Source of the DNA: Salegentibacter salinarum
GTDB lineage: Bacteria > Bacteroidota > Bacteroidia > Flavobacteriales > Flavobacteriaceae
Reading direction: 5' to 3'
Length of the DNA stretch: 64,000 nucleotides
Assembly (NCBI RefSeq): GCF_900168115.1
Contig: NZ_FUZC01000001.1
Location: forward strand, 434,001-498,000
Every line of letters starts with the position of its first letter. Positions within the stretch are counted from its first letter, which is position 1. Below are positions 43,936 to 52,750 of the stretch, piece after piece. The notes below the pieces were generated by a model. The model saw only the letters and a list, made by a program, of their open reading frames with translations, was not told the origin of the DNA and did no database searches. The position numbers and the translations under genes are program-made.

Positions 43936-44534
43936 TACTGTGATTTCTTTTGAAGTATTTGCTGAAGAATTTCGGGGAAATGTCTATACTCCAGTTTATG
44001 AATTTTTTGTGCGAGCGTGTCAGGCGTATCTTCTTCTGAAATTTCTGTTTTCGCCTGAAAAATCACTTCGCCTTCATCATAATTTTCATTTACATAATGA
44101 ATGCTTATGCCGCTTTCTTTTTCTTTATTCTGAATTATAGCTTGATGAACGTGCATTCCATACATTCCCTTGCCGCCATATTTTGGAAGTAAGGCTGGAT
44201 GAATGTTTATTATTCTGTTTGGAAAGCGTTTTAAAATGTCTGTTGGGAAAATCCACATAAATCCTGCTAAAACTATCAAATCTGGATTTATATCTTCTAA
44301 AATATGCAGAACATCGTGACTATTGTAGAGTGCATCACGGTCAAAATAAAGCGCTTTAACATTTAGATCGTGAGCTCTTTTCAGCACTTTGGCAGATCTT
44401 TTATTAGAGAAAACCGCCACCACACTGGCATCTGGCTGTTTTTGAAAATATTTAATGATATTTTCGGCATTGGTTCCGGAGCCGGAGGCAAAGACAACTA
44501 TTTTTTTTTGTGCGGTATGCGTTGGATTGCTCAA
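43935..44534 (-). CDS. purN: Phosphoribosylglycinamide formyltransferase
   Basis: Third step of purine synthesis using 10-formyl-THF. 199 residues: VFASGSGTNAENIIKYF at the N-terminus, the catalytic region LAGFMWIFPTDILKRFPNRIINIHPALLPKYGGKGMYG with Asn-His, and SGISIHYVNENYDEGEVIFQ with the catalytic Asp. Product feeds the same pathway as purF and purD elsewhere in the window. Divergent from acpP, with 148 bases between. Confidence 0.96.
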   Translation of the reverse strand: MSNPTHTAQKKIVVFASGSGTNAENIIKYFQKQPDASVVAVFSNKRSAKVLKRAHDLNVKALYFDRDALYNSHDVLHILEDINPDLIVLAGFMWIFPTDILKRFPNRIINIHPALLPKYGGKGMYGMHVHQAIIQNKEKESGISIHYVNENYDEGEVIFQAKTEISEEDTPDTLAQKIHKLEYRHFPEILQQILQKKSQ

Positions 44535-44644
44535 AATAAGCTTATTAACAATTATTAGAATGTAAAATTAAGTCCTTTCAACTAAATTTATGTAAATTAC
44601 GATCACATTTTTAAAGTAAAAATCGGTTTTAAAATAAAGTTTTT

Positions 44645-44652
44645 TATTTTTG
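44645..44652 (+). promoter_or_regulatory. Bacteroidota -7 element for acpP-fabF-rnc
   Basis: TATTTTTG matches TAnnTTTG, 30 bases before the acpP ATG. The -33 region is poor (TCGG). Confidence 0.55.
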
Positions 44653-44682
44653 CCACCTAATCAAAATTAAAATAAAAGTATT

Positions 44683-44919
44683 ATGTCAGACATTGCATCA
44701 AGAGTAAAAGCGATTATCGTTGACAAGTTAGGTGTTGACGAGAACGAGGTTGTTAACGAAGCAAGCTTCACAAACGATCTGGGTGCTGATTCATTGGACA
44801 CTGTGGAATTGATCATGGAATTCGAGAAAGAATTCGATATCCAGATTCCTGATGACCAGGCTGAGAACATTGCCACAGTAGGTCAGGCAATTTCTTATAT
44901 TGAAGACGCAAAAAAATAA
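44683..44919 (+). CDS. acpP: Acyl carrier protein
   Basis: Carries growing acyl chains in type II fatty-acid synthesis. 78 residues, strongly acidic, with the phosphopantetheine site Ser37 in [13 protein letters not shown]. First gene of an acpP-fabF-rnc cluster, a classic order. Codon choice looks highly expressed. Confidence 0.98.
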   Translation: MSDIASRVKAIIVDKLGVDENEVVNEASFTNDLGADSLDTVELIMEFEKEFDIQIPDDQAENIATVGQAISYIEDAKK

Positions 44920-44935
44920 AAAGAGTATAGACCAT

Positions 44936-46189
44936 ATGGAGTTGAAGCGAGTTGTAGTAACGGGCCTGGGAGCCCTAACCCCCATTGGTAACAATATTGA
45001 AGAATATTGGGAGGCTTTGGTAGCCGGAAAAAGTGGTGGTGCACCTATTACCTATTTCGATACTGAAAAATTCAAAACCAAATTCGCTTGTGAACTCAAA
45101 AATTTTGACCCGCTCGATTTCTTTGACCGTAAGGAAGTAAGAAGGCTGGACAGGTTTGCCCAATATGCCATTGTAGCTTCAGATGAAGCAATAAAAGATT
45201 CCGGCATCAACCTTGAGACTGTAGACAAGTACCGGGTTGGTGTAATATGGGGGGCCGGAATTGGCGGATTGGAAACTTTTCAGAACGAAGTGATAAACTT
45301 TGCGACGGGAGATGGTACACCAAGGTTTAATCCTTTCTTTATCCCCAAAATGATTGCAGATATTGCCCCGGGTAATATCTCTATTCGTCACGGGTTTATG
45401 GGAGCAAATTACACTACCGTTTCAGCGTGTGCATCTGCAGCAAATGCTATGATAGATGCATTGAATAATATTAGGCTGGGACATAGTGATATTATTGTTT
45501 CCGGAGGTTCTGAAGCTGCGGTAACTATGGCTGGTATGGGTGGTTTTAATGCTATGCACGCCCTTTCTACACAGAACGAAAATCCCGAAACAGCATCAAG
45601 ACCTTTTGATGCTACTCGAGACGGATTTGTGTTAGGGGAAGGTGCAGGTACACTTATTCTTGAAGAATATGAGCACGCCAAGGCCAGAGGAGCTAAAATT
45701 TATGCTGAAGTACTTGGAGGAGGATTATCTTCTGATGCTTACCATATGACGGCACCACATCCTGAAGGAAACGGGGTTGTTGCGGTTATGGAAAACTGTC
45801 TTCGAAATGCAGAGATGAAACCCGAAGATGTAGATGCCATTAACACGCACGGAACTTCTACTCCATTAGGAGATGTAGCCGAATTGAAAGCGATAAGTAA
45901 GGTTTTTGGTGAACACGCCAAAACGATGAATATCAATTCAACAAAATCAATGACCGGGCATTTGCTTGGTGCTGCAGGGGCCGTAGAGGCAATTTCAGCA
46001 ATTTTGTCTATGAAACATGGAATAGTACCACCTACTATAAACCACGAACACAAAGACGAAAATATTGATCCTGAATTAAACCTTACCTTAAACAAGGCCC
46101 AGAAACGTGACGTAAAGGTGGTAATGAGCAACACGTTTGGATTTGGAGGTCACAACGCTTGTTTACTATTTAAAAGATTTGATGAATAA
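44936..46189 (+). CDS. fabF: 3-oxoacyl-ACP synthase II (KAS II)
   Basis: Condenses malonyl-ACP with acyl-ACP in fatty-acid elongation. 417 residues from MELKRVVVTGLGALTPIGNN. Catalytic Cys is in VSACASAANAM (about 163), His in NTHGTSTPLGD (about 303) and His in STKSMTGHLLGAAGAVEA (about 338). An in-frame ATG at 44900 lies inside acpP and would add 12 unrelated residues, so 44936 is chosen, 16 bases after the acpP stop. Confidence 0.97.
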   Translation: MELKRVVVTGLGALTPIGNNIEEYWEALVAGKSGGAPITYFDTEKFKTKFACELKNFDPLDFFDRKEVRRLDRFAQYAIVASDEAIKDSGINLETVDKYRVGVIWGAGIGGLETFQNEVINFATGDGTPRFNPFFIPKMIADIAPGNISIRHGFMGANYTTVSACASAANAMIDALNNIRLGHSDIIVSGGSEAAVTMAGMGGFNAMHALSTQNENPETASRPFDATRDGFVLGEGAGTLILEEYEHAKARGAKIYAEVLGGGLSSDAYHMTAPHPEGNGVVAVMENCLRNAEMKPEDVDAINTHGTSTPLGDVAELKAISKVFGEHAKTMNINSTKSMTGHLLGAAGAVEAISAILSMKHGIVPPTINHEHKDENIDPELNLTLNKAQKRDVKVVMSNTFGFGGHNACLLFKRFDE

Positions 46190-46198
46190 CCTTTAAGT

Positions 46199-46930
46199 AT
46201 GGGCGTTCTTCGAAATATATTAAATTCCCGTTCTGATAAAGGCGGGAATTTTTTTTCAATTTTATATAAAATTCTGGGTTTTAAGCCCAAAAATATACTT
46301 CACTACCGCAAAGCCTTTACCCACCGTTCTTTAAATATTAAAGATGAAAAGGGAAATGCGGTGAGTTTTGAACGCCTGGAATTTCTGGGAGACGCGATGT
46401 TAAGTGCTGTAATTGCTTCCCATCTTTTTAAAGCAGTACCCGGCGGTAACGAAGGTTATCTTACCAAGATGCGCTCTAAAGTAGTTAGCCGAAAGCATTT
46501 AAATGAACTTGGCAAAGACCTGAATCTTATAGACCACGTTCAAACCAATATTCCAAAAGATCAATTTGGATCAAATATTCATGGCAATTTATTCGAAGCC
46601 TTAATTGGTGCAATATATCTTGACAGAGGTTATAAATATTGTAAGCGCTTTATTTATGAAAGAGTGATAGATCCTTATGTGGATATAGAGCAATTAGAAG
46701 GCCAGGTAATAAGTTATAAAAGCCTGTTTATAGAATGGTGTCAAAAAGAAAAGCGGGAATTCGACTTTGAAGTTTATGAAGATACCGGGAACGACGAGAT
46801 AAAACATTTTGCCGTAAAATTGCGGTTAGACGATAAGGTTGTGGCAAAAGCAAGGGCAACCTCAAAAAAGAAAGCCGAAGAAAAAACTGCGAAAAGGGCC
46901 TATTATGCACTTCAAAATAAAATCACTTAA
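46199..46930 (+). CDS. rnc: Ribonuclease III
   Basis: Processes double-stranded RNA, including rRNA precursors. 243 residues: the nuclease domain has ERLEFLGDAMLSAVIASHL (about 54-72) with the catalytic acidic residues and NLFEALIGAIYLDRG, and the C-terminal dsRNA-binding domain has SKKKAEEKTAKRAYYAL. It starts 9 bases after fabF, third in the operon. Confidence 0.96.
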   Translation: MGVLRNILNSRSDKGGNFFSILYKILGFKPKNILHYRKAFTHRSLNIKDEKGNAVSFERLEFLGDAMLSAVIASHLFKAVPGGNEGYLTKMRSKVVSRKHLNELGKDLNLIDHVQTNIPKDQFGSNIHGNLFEALIGAIYLDRGYKYCKRFIYERVIDPYVDIEQLEGQVISYKSLFIEWCQKEKREFDFEVYEDTGNDEIKHFAVKLRLDDKVVAKARATSKKKAEEKTAKRAYYALQNKIT

Positions 46931-47043
46931 AATTGTGAAAGTAGCGCAAACTATAACGTTTTCGTAGATAAATATGAAGTTTTGGCACTCTAAACCTTCA
47001 TTTTTCTCAATCTTATCTTATCTTTAACCTTAAATTAAAAGCT

Positions 47044-47532
47044 ATGCAATCTCATAAAATGCTGCTTGAGGATGTAGAAGAAGATGATTTTGGCTTAATA
47101 GCACTATACGGTGATTTAGAAGAATATAAGATGGCTTATTTATTAAATAAGCATCTTAAACTTCAATTAAAAAGAGAACGCAGGGATATAGACTTCAACC
47201 ATAAATCGGTAGAAGCTTTCTACGCCCATTATACCTTTAAAGATCTGGCAAATTTCAGATCTTATCACCTTGTGGCCAATAAGTTTAAAGGAGAACCTAA
47301 AAAAATATTAAGTTCGGGTTCTTTGTTTGAAGAAGAAGAAGTGAGACCCTTGCAGGTAAACCTGGTACCTGAGTATAAAAAGGTTGATTTCTTTCTTAAA
47401 ATAGACGAGGAGCTAAATCAAAAAGACCTCAATTTACTTGTTAATGCCATAAGTCAGATACCGCAGGTAATAGCGGTTTATAAAATTGACACAGATTTAT
47501 TAAAATCTAAACAAAATTTAATTTTTGAATAA
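47044..47532 (+). CDS. IPExxxVDY family protein
   Basis: 162-residue Bacteroidota protein of the IPExxxVDY family; the naming motif reads VPEYKKVDF here (about 119-127). It is soluble and helical-beta, without signal peptide or catalytic motif. The stop overlaps the pyk start by one base, so it is coupled to pyruvate kinase, an arrangement kept in Flavobacteriaceae; a role tied to pyk expression or activity is possible but unproven. Confidence 0.83.
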   Translation: MQSHKMLLEDVEEDDFGLIALYGDLEEYKMAYLLNKHLKLQLKRERRDIDFNHKSVEAFYAHYTFKDLANFRSYHLVANKFKGEPKKILSSGSLFEEEEVRPLQVNLVPEYKKVDFFLKIDEELNQKDLNLLVNAISQIPQVIAVYKIDTDLLKSKQNLIFE

Positions 47533-48962
47533 TGCCAACAAATAAGAAGACTAAAATCGTTGCAACCCTAGGCCCGGCAACGAGTTCCAAAGAAACCTTA
47601 GATAAAATGCTCCAGGCCGGAGTAAACGTTTTTAGAGTTAACTTTTCCCACGCTAATTATGAAGATGTAAGAGAACGCATCAAAATGATTAGGGATCTGA
47701 ACAAAGAAAAAGGGTATAACGCTGCAATTCTTGGAGATTTACAGGGCCCTAAACTTCGGGTAGGAGTCATGAAAGACGAAGTGGTAGTTTCTGAAGGTGA
47801 TGAGATTATTTTTGCTACCGGAAAAGAATTTAAAGGAACCGCAGAACGTGTTTATATGAATTACGAAACTTTTCCGCAAGATGTATCAGCGGGAGAGCGT
47901 ATTTTGTTAGACGATGGTAAACTTATTTTTGAAGTAGTAAGTACAAATAAAAAAGATGAAGTTAAAACCCTTGTTATTCAGGGTGGACCTTTAAAATCAA
48001 AGAAAGGTGTAAACCTTCCAAATACCAATATTTCCCTTCCTGCTTTAACTGAAAAGGATGTAAAAGACGCCATTTTTGCCTGTGAAATGCAGGTAGACTG
48101 GATGGCTCTATCATTTGTTCGTCATGCTGAAGATCTAAAAGAACTTCAGGATTTAATTAAAAAGCACAGCGAATATAAAATCCCCATTATAGCTAAAATC
48201 GAAAAACCGGAAGGTGTAGCCAATATCGATAAGATCGTGGCCTACTGTGATGGTTTAATGGTGGCTCGTGGAGATTTAGGAGTAGAAATTCCGGCGCAGG
48301 AAGTTCCGCTTATTCAAAAGAAATTAGTATTAACAGCTAAAAAAGCAAGAATTCCGGTAATAATCGCTACCCAAATGATGGAGACGATGATCACCAGTCT
48401 TACCCCAACAAGAGCAGAGGTTAACGATGTTGCAAACTCTGTAATGGATGGTGCTGATGCGGTGATGCTAAGTGGAGAAACTTCAGTAGGGCAGTACCCT
48501 GTGCAGGTGATTCAAAAGATGACACAAATTTTGGAGAGTGTTGAAAATTCACCATTGATTAAAGTTCCACACGATCCGCCACACGTACGCACCAAGCGTT
48601 ATATCACCAAATCGGTTTGTTATCACGCGGCCCATATGGCTAACGAGATTAAAGCCAAAGCAATTTGTACCTTAACCAATAGTGGCTATACTGCCTTCCA
48701 AATTTCAGCCTGGAGACCGGAGGCGCATATTTTAGTGTATACTTCTAATAATAGAATCCTTTCACAACTCAGTTTATTATGGGGTGTAAAGGCTTTTCAT
48801 TATGATAAATTTGTAAGTACAGACGAAACTATAGAAGATATTAACCGGATTGCAAAAGAGAAATCTTTTGTAGAAGTTGGTGATTTTACCATAAACCTGG
48901 CTGCAATGCCAATTGGTGAAAAAGGCATGGTAAATACTTTAAGAATTTCAGAAATAGAATAG
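47532..48962 (+). CDS. pyk: Pyruvate kinase
   Basis: Last step of glycolysis, PEP + ADP to pyruvate + ATP. 476 residues: KIVATLGPATSSKETL at the start, the active-site stretch IPIIAKIEKPEGVANIDKI with the catalytic Lys (about 222), MVARGDLGVEIP, and ATQMMETMITSLTPTRAEVNDVANSV. The C-terminal allosteric domain is present. Preceded by its coupled IPExxxVDY gene and followed by a terminator. Confidence 0.97.
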   Translation: MPTNKKTKIVATLGPATSSKETLDKMLQAGVNVFRVNFSHANYEDVRERIKMIRDLNKEKGYNAAILGDLQGPKLRVGVMKDEVVVSEGDEIIFATGKEFKGTAERVYMNYETFPQDVSAGERILLDDGKLIFEVVSTNKKDEVKTLVIQGGPLKSKKGVNLPNTNISLPALTEKDVKDAIFACEMQVDWMALSFVRHAEDLKELQDLIKKHSEYKIPIIAKIEKPEGVANIDKIVAYCDGLMVARGDLGVEIPAQEVPLIQKKLVLTAKKARIPVIIATQMMETMITSLTPTRAEVNDVANSVMDGADAVMLSGETSVGQYPVQVIQKMTQILESVENSPLIKVPHDPPHVRTKRYITKSVCYHAAHMANEIKAKAICTLTNSGYTAFQISAWRPEAHILVYTSNNRILSQLSLLWGVKAFHYDKFVSTDETIEDINRIAKEKSFVEVGDFTINLAAMPIGEKGMVNTLRISEIE

Positions 48963-48982
48963 TCCAGTAATATTTATAATTA

Positions 48983-49019
48983 AAAACCTCGGAATACAAT
49001 GTATTCGGGGGTTTTTTGT
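48983..49019. terminator. Bidirectional terminator between pyk and dinB
   Basis: Stem AAAACCTCGGAATAC / GTATTCGGGGGTTTT, AAT loop, T-run on plus and A-run (T on minus) on the other side. It serves both convergent genes. Confidence 0.85.
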
Positions 49020-50123
49020 TTAAAACTCAAATTTCAGCTGGACTTCAACTTTTTTTACTCCTTCCGGTTTCTTTTCGTTTTTATCGGTATTCAGGTTGGA
49101 AAGGGAAATTCCTAAAAGTCGCACGGAATTCTTCATTTTTTCCTGGTATAATAATTCTTTAGCATTTTCTAAAATAAGTTCCTTGCTGGAAACATAAAAT
49201 GAAATGGTCTTACTGCGAGTCTGCAGGGTGAAATCACTGTATTTTATTTTAAGGGTTATGGTTTTTCCAGCAACATTGCTTTTTATGAGTCGGCGTTCTA
49301 TTTCTTCGGCAATGTTTTCAAGCCTTTCCAGCATAAAAATTTCTGAAGAAATATTTTCATTAAAAGTCCTTTCCGCGCCGAGTGATTTTCTAATCCGGTT
49401 TGGTTTAACCTCGCTTAAATGAATGCCGCGAACCACGTTGTAATAATGGGCACCGCTTTTTCCGAATTTTTCGGTTAAATATTCCTGGGATTTCTGTTTC
49501 AGGTCTTTTCCGGTGAAAATACCCAGCATATACATTTTTTCAGCAGTCACTTTTCCCACCCCGTGAAATTTCCTGATATCTAAAATTTCCAGAAACTCTT
49601 CAACTTCTTCAGGATTTACCGTTTTTTGTCCGTTTGGCTTATTAAAATCGCTGGCAATCTTGGCAATAAATTTATTGACAGAAATTCCCGCTGAAGCATT
49701 TAAGCCCGTTTTCTTCTTAATTTTTCCCCGGATTTCTTTTGCAATAAGGCTTGCGCTGGGATTTCCTTTTTTGTTTTCAGTAACATCAAGATAGGCTTCA
49801 TCTAAGGAAAGAGGCTCTACGAGATCGGTATATTCAAAGAAAATCTCCCGAATACGCTGCGAAATTTCGCGATAACGCTCAAAACGTGGTTTTACAAAAA
49901 TCAGGTGCGGACAGTTGCGTTTGGCAATTACGCTGCTCATAGCGCTTTTAACGCCAAATTTGCGAGCTTCGTAACTCGCGGCACTAACAACGCCTCTTTG
50001 TGAACTGCCGCCCACAGCAATCGCCTTACCGCGTAAATCGGGATTGTCCAGTTGTTCTACCGAAGCGTAGAACGCATCCATGTCAATATGGATGATTTTG
50101 CGAAGAGGAAGGTTTTCGATCAC
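49020..50123 (-). CDS. dinB: DNA polymerase IV (Y family)
   Basis: Error-prone translesion polymerase. 367 residues: IIHIDMDAFYASVEQLDNP with the first catalytic Asp (about 15), the SLDEAYLDVTE motif with the Asp-Glu pair (about 104-105), and the fingers region AVGGSSQRGVVSAASYEARKFG. The C-terminal little-finger domain ends EVQLKFEF; no beta-clamp QLxLF is obvious but the final KKVEVQLKFEF may act as one. No LexA box was seen. Confidence 0.95.
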   Translation of the reverse strand: MIENLPLRKIIHIDMDAFYASVEQLDNPDLRGKAIAVGGSSQRGVVSAASYEARKFGVKSAMSSVIAKRNCPHLIFVKPRFERYREISQRIREIFFEYTDLVEPLSLDEAYLDVTENKKGNPSASLIAKEIRGKIKKKTGLNASAGISVNKFIAKIASDFNKPNGQKTVNPEEVEEFLEILDIRKFHGVGKVTAEKMYMLGIFTGKDLKQKSQEYLTEKFGKSGAHYYNVVRGIHLSEVKPNRIRKSLGAERTFNENISSEIFMLERLENIAEEIERRLIKSNVAGKTITLKIKYSDFTLQTRSKTISFYVSSKELILENAKELLYQEKMKNSVRLLGISLSNLNTDKNEKKPEGVKKVEVQLKFEF

Positions 50124-50242
50124 TTTACAAAGTTAAAGAAACTTCATGTGGTCTGGAAAGCTATTTAATTCCCAAACCCGTTATAGAATCCTGCTACATC
50201 AGAAAATTAAAAATCGTAACTTTATAAAAATCAATTAAAAAA

Positions 50243-50482
50243 ATGGTGAAAGAGAAAAAGCTTAAGCAACGGGTTTTGGCTTATGTTCAGGAAGCTGATG
50301 ACGAATTGCTTCATCTTATAGCAAAAGTGGCTGAAATCTACAATGAGCAAAAAAAAGAAGATTGGTGGGATAAACTTAGCGACATTGAGAAAGCTGCTAT
50401 TCAAAAAGGCTTAGATGATGCCGATAATGATAAAGTGCTCCCCAATGAAGAAGTAATGCGAATGTTTAAAAAATGGCATTAG
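50243..50482 (+). CDS. Antitoxin-like protein next to a broken ParE/RelE toxin
   Basis: 79-residue mainly helical acidic protein (MVKEKKLKQRVLAYVQEADDELLHLIAKV, then WWDKLSDIEKAAIQKGLDDADN). It resembles small Bacteroidota antitoxins of ParE/RelE-type addiction modules. Its last 10 bases overlap the start of the toxin remnant in another frame (ATG at 50473), the usual coupling. The antitoxin frame is intact while the toxin is not. Name is inferred from context. Confidence 0.65.
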   Translation: MVKEKKLKQRVLAYVQEADDELLHLIAKVAEIYNEQKKEDWWDKLSDIEKAAIQKGLDDADNDKVLPNEEVMRMFKKWH

Positions 50483-50764
50483 CAATCTTTTGGACAGAAA
50501 ATGCAAAAGCAGGTTGCAGAAATTGCTGGAATATTTAGAAGAAAATTGGACTGAAAAAGAAATACTTAAACTCGAAGAAAAGCTTAAAGTAGTTATTCAA
50601 ATCATCATTGTAAATCCAGAGTTTTTCTTAAGTCCACTCAAAACCCTAAGCTTTTTAAAGCTTTGATAGATAAAAATAATTATATAGTTTATAGAGAAAA
50701 TAAAGAAAAACAAAGAATTGAAATAATTAATTTTAGAGGAACCAGACAAAGACCGGTTCATTAA
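50473..50764 (+). pseudogene. ParE/RelE-type toxin with two frameshifts
   Basis: First frame: MALAIFWTENAKA..., then a stop after 21 residues. From about 50514 a second frame continues (LQKLLEYLEENWTEKEILKLEEKLKVV...NPEFF), and from about 50625 a third frame finishes (STQNPKLFKALIDKNNY IVYRENKEKQRIEIINFRGTRQRP) to a TAA at 50764. Joined, the pieces make a normal toxin of about 96 residues ending in the RxTRQxP motif common in Bacteroidota RelE/ParE toxins. A one-base deletion explains each break. Not functional as seen unless a sequencing error is involved. Confidence 0.8.
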
Positions 50765-50774
50765 TAAATAACAT

Positions 50775-51440
50775 ATGCCAAAAACAGCAATAATTTTAGG
50801 AGCTACCGGCCTCACCGGAGGAATGTTACTTGAGCAATTACTGGAGGATGACAGGTATGAGAAAATCAAACTTTTCTCTAGAAATTCGGTAGAAAAAAAT
50901 CATCCTAAAATCGAAGAACATTTAATAGATCTTTTTAAGCTCGAGGAGCAGAAAGATAAATTTACCGGGGATGAGGTTTTCTGTTGTGTGGGTACCACCA
51001 AAAAGAAGACCCCAGATCAGAAGACGTACACAAAAGTTGATCACGGAATTCCAGTTACCGCGGCTAAACTTTGCAAGGCAAATAATATAAATACTTTTCT
51101 CGTGGTTTCTGCACTTGGTGCAAATCCTGAAAGCCGGGTGTTTTATAACCGTACCAAGGGGAAAATGGAGAAAGAGGTTTTAGCACAGGAAATCAAAAAC
51201 ACCTATATTTTGCAACCGTCGCTTATTACCGGCGAGCGAAAGGAAAGCAGGACTTTTGAAAAAATTGGAAAAGTAATGCTCAATTTTATTAACCCGTTTT
51301 TCCTGGGAACCTTACGAAAATATAAGTCTATTTCAGCTGAAAGTATTGCCAGGGCGATGGTTGCCATTGCGAATAAGCCCGAGTTAGACGTAGTAAGAAT
51401 TCCTTCAGATGAAATTAAAAATATAGCACACAATAATTAA
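50775..51440 (+). CDS. NAD(P)-binding oxidoreductase, TIP30/HTATIP2-like
   Basis: 221-residue atypical short-chain dehydrogenase. The nucleotide-binding motif is ILGATGLTGGMLLEQLL (about 7-23), followed by FSRNSVEK, FCCVGTTKKKTPDQ and the VSALGANPESRVFYNRTKGKME stretch, where Y and K match the family's YxxxK active site. Start lies 10 bases past the toxin remnant. It leads a run of co-directional genes. Substrate unknown. Confidence 0.85.
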   Translation: MPKTAIILGATGLTGGMLLEQLLEDDRYEKIKLFSRNSVEKNHPKIEEHLIDLFKLEEQKDKFTGDEVFCCVGTTKKKTPDQKTYTKVDHGIPVTAAKLCKANNINTFLVVSALGANPESRVFYNRTKGKMEKEVLAQEIKNTYILQPSLITGERKESRTFEKIGKVMLNFINPFFLGTLRKYKSISAESIARAMVAIANKPELDVVRIPSDEIKNIAHNN

Positions 51441-51908
51441 ATGCAGGAAATTGAACGTAAATACCTTGTGCTTTCAGAAGATTTTAAAAAGGAATCATTT
51501 AAGAATTTCAGTATAAAACAGGGTTTTTTAAATACCGATCCTGAACGTACAGTCCGTTTAAGAATTACCGGAGATCAGGCTTTTTTAACCATTAAAGGGA
51601 AAACTTCTAAAAACGGACTTACACGGTTTGAGTGGGAAAAGAAAATCGATAAAAAAGATGCAGAAGCTTTATTTGATCTCTGCGAACCGGGAATTATAGA
51701 AAAAACACGGTATTTAGTGAAAGTAGGTGATTTTGTTTGTGAAATTGATGAGTTTCGAGGGGAAAATAAAGGTCTAATCGTTGCAGAAATCGAATTGAAG
51801 AAGGAAACAGATACTTTTAAGAAACCGGGGTGGCTGGGAGAAGAAGTCACCGGAGATATAAAATATTATAATTCCCAATTAAGCCAGAACCCGTATAAAA
51901 ACTGGTAA
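51441..51908 (+). CDS. CYTH domain protein (triphosphatase/adenylate cyclase-like)
   Basis: 155-residue CYTH-fold protein. The ExExK signature appears as EIERKYLV (about 3-10) and the tunnel-fold strands RTVRLRITGDQAFLTIKGK and TRFEWEKKID follow, with CEIDEFRGENKGLIVAEIEL near the middle carrying the metal-binding acidic residues. It is most likely an inorganic triphosphatase or an adenylate-cyclase-like enzyme. It begins directly after the stop of the previous gene. Confidence 0.87.
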   Translation: MQEIERKYLVLSEDFKKESFKNFSIKQGFLNTDPERTVRLRITGDQAFLTIKGKTSKNGLTRFEWEKKIDKKDAEALFDLCEPGIIEKTRYLVKVGDFVCEIDEFRGENKGLIVAEIELKKETDTFKKPGWLGEEVTGDIKYYNSQLSQNPYKNW

Positions 51909-51916
51909 AATTTAAT

Positions 51917-52417
51917 ATGAAGAAATTAATTTACATACTTGTTATTCCATTTTTAATAAATTCCTGTAAAGATATTCCAAAGCAGGAGCGTGGTATTCCC
52001 GGGCCGGAAGTAGTTGAGGAGAAAAAGCCTAAAATCAATATAGATTCTATTGCGAATAATCTAAATGAAAAAGGCTACCAAACCTTTTCCTATCAAGACA
52101 GCGATAGCACCTATTTGATGCAGCAATATTATATGGTTTTTCTGAAAAAAGGTGAAAACCGCAGCCAGGATTCTACTGAAGCTGCAAACCTGCAAAAAGA
52201 ACATCTTGCTTATTTAAGCAGAATGGCAGAAGAGGGCTACGCGAGCCTGGTTGGGCCTTTTGGTGACGATGATGAAATTCGCGGAATTGTAGTTTATAAT
52301 ACAGCCACGCAGGAAGAAGCTGATAGTTTAGCAAATCAGGATCCTATGGTAAAATCCGGAAGGTTAAAAGTTGAAGTGCATCCCTGGTGGACAGCAAAAG
52401 GAGGGAAGCTAAATTAG
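51917..52417 (+). CDS. Lipoprotein with YCII-related domain
   Basis: 166 residues; lipoprotein signal MKKLIYILVIPFLINSC with lipobox INSC (Cys17). The mature part is charged and ends with a YCII-related fold: YYMVFLKKGENRSQDS, the HLAYLSRMAEEGYASLVGPFGDD region, and EEADSLANQDPMVKSGRLKVEVHPWW. YCII proteins are normally cytoplasmic; a membrane-anchored version is less common. Function unknown. Confidence 0.8.
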   Translation: MKKLIYILVIPFLINSCKDIPKQERGIPGPEVVEEKKPKINIDSIANNLNEKGYQTFSYQDSDSTYLMQQYYMVFLKKGENRSQDSTEAANLQKEHLAYLSRMAEEGYASLVGPFGDDDEIRGIVVYNTATQEEADSLANQDPMVKSGRLKVEVHPWWTAKGGKLN

Positions 52418-52452
52418 AGCAGAAGCTTACGATAATCCAAAATAATTGAAAT

Positions 52453-52734
52453 ATGAAGATTGAACAACATGACGAAGAAAAAAAGGGCTTTTTTCAAGCT
52501 TTGATAAATGAAAAACAAGCCGGAAAAATAACCTATACCTGGGCAGGAAAAAATAAATTTATTATAGATCACACTGAAGTTGATCCGGATTTTAAAGGTG
52601 AAGGTGTTGGTAAAAAAATGGTAAAAGCCGCAGTAGATTTTGCCAAGGAAAATAAATTAAAGGTAATTCCGCTGTGTCCTTTCGCTAAAAAAATCATCGA
52701 AAAAACACCGGAATTTCAGGAAGTGCTTGCCTAA
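52453..52734 (+). CDS. Small GNAT-like N-acetyltransferase (YidJ/YjdJ-type)
   Basis: 93-residue single-domain protein matching the small GNAT-like group of E. coli YjdJ (N-acetyltransferase-like domain). The acetyl-CoA motif GEGVGKKMVKAAVDFAKEN is about 54-72, then LKVIPLCPFAKKII with the conserved Cys-Pro. Function in the cell is unclear. It precedes a DUF5996 gene closely. Confidence 0.85.
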   Translation: MKIEQHDEEKKGFFQALINEKQAGKITYTWAGKNKFIIDHTEVDPDFKGEGVGKKMVKAAVDFAKENKLKVIPLCPFAKKIIEKTPEFQEVLA

Positions 52735-52750
52735 TTTTAAAAGAACTATA

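Noticed and set aside
44900-44935. Upstream in-frame start for fabF
   Set aside because: It lies inside acpP and adds 12 residues absent from KAS II proteins; MELKRVVVTG at 44936 is the normal start.
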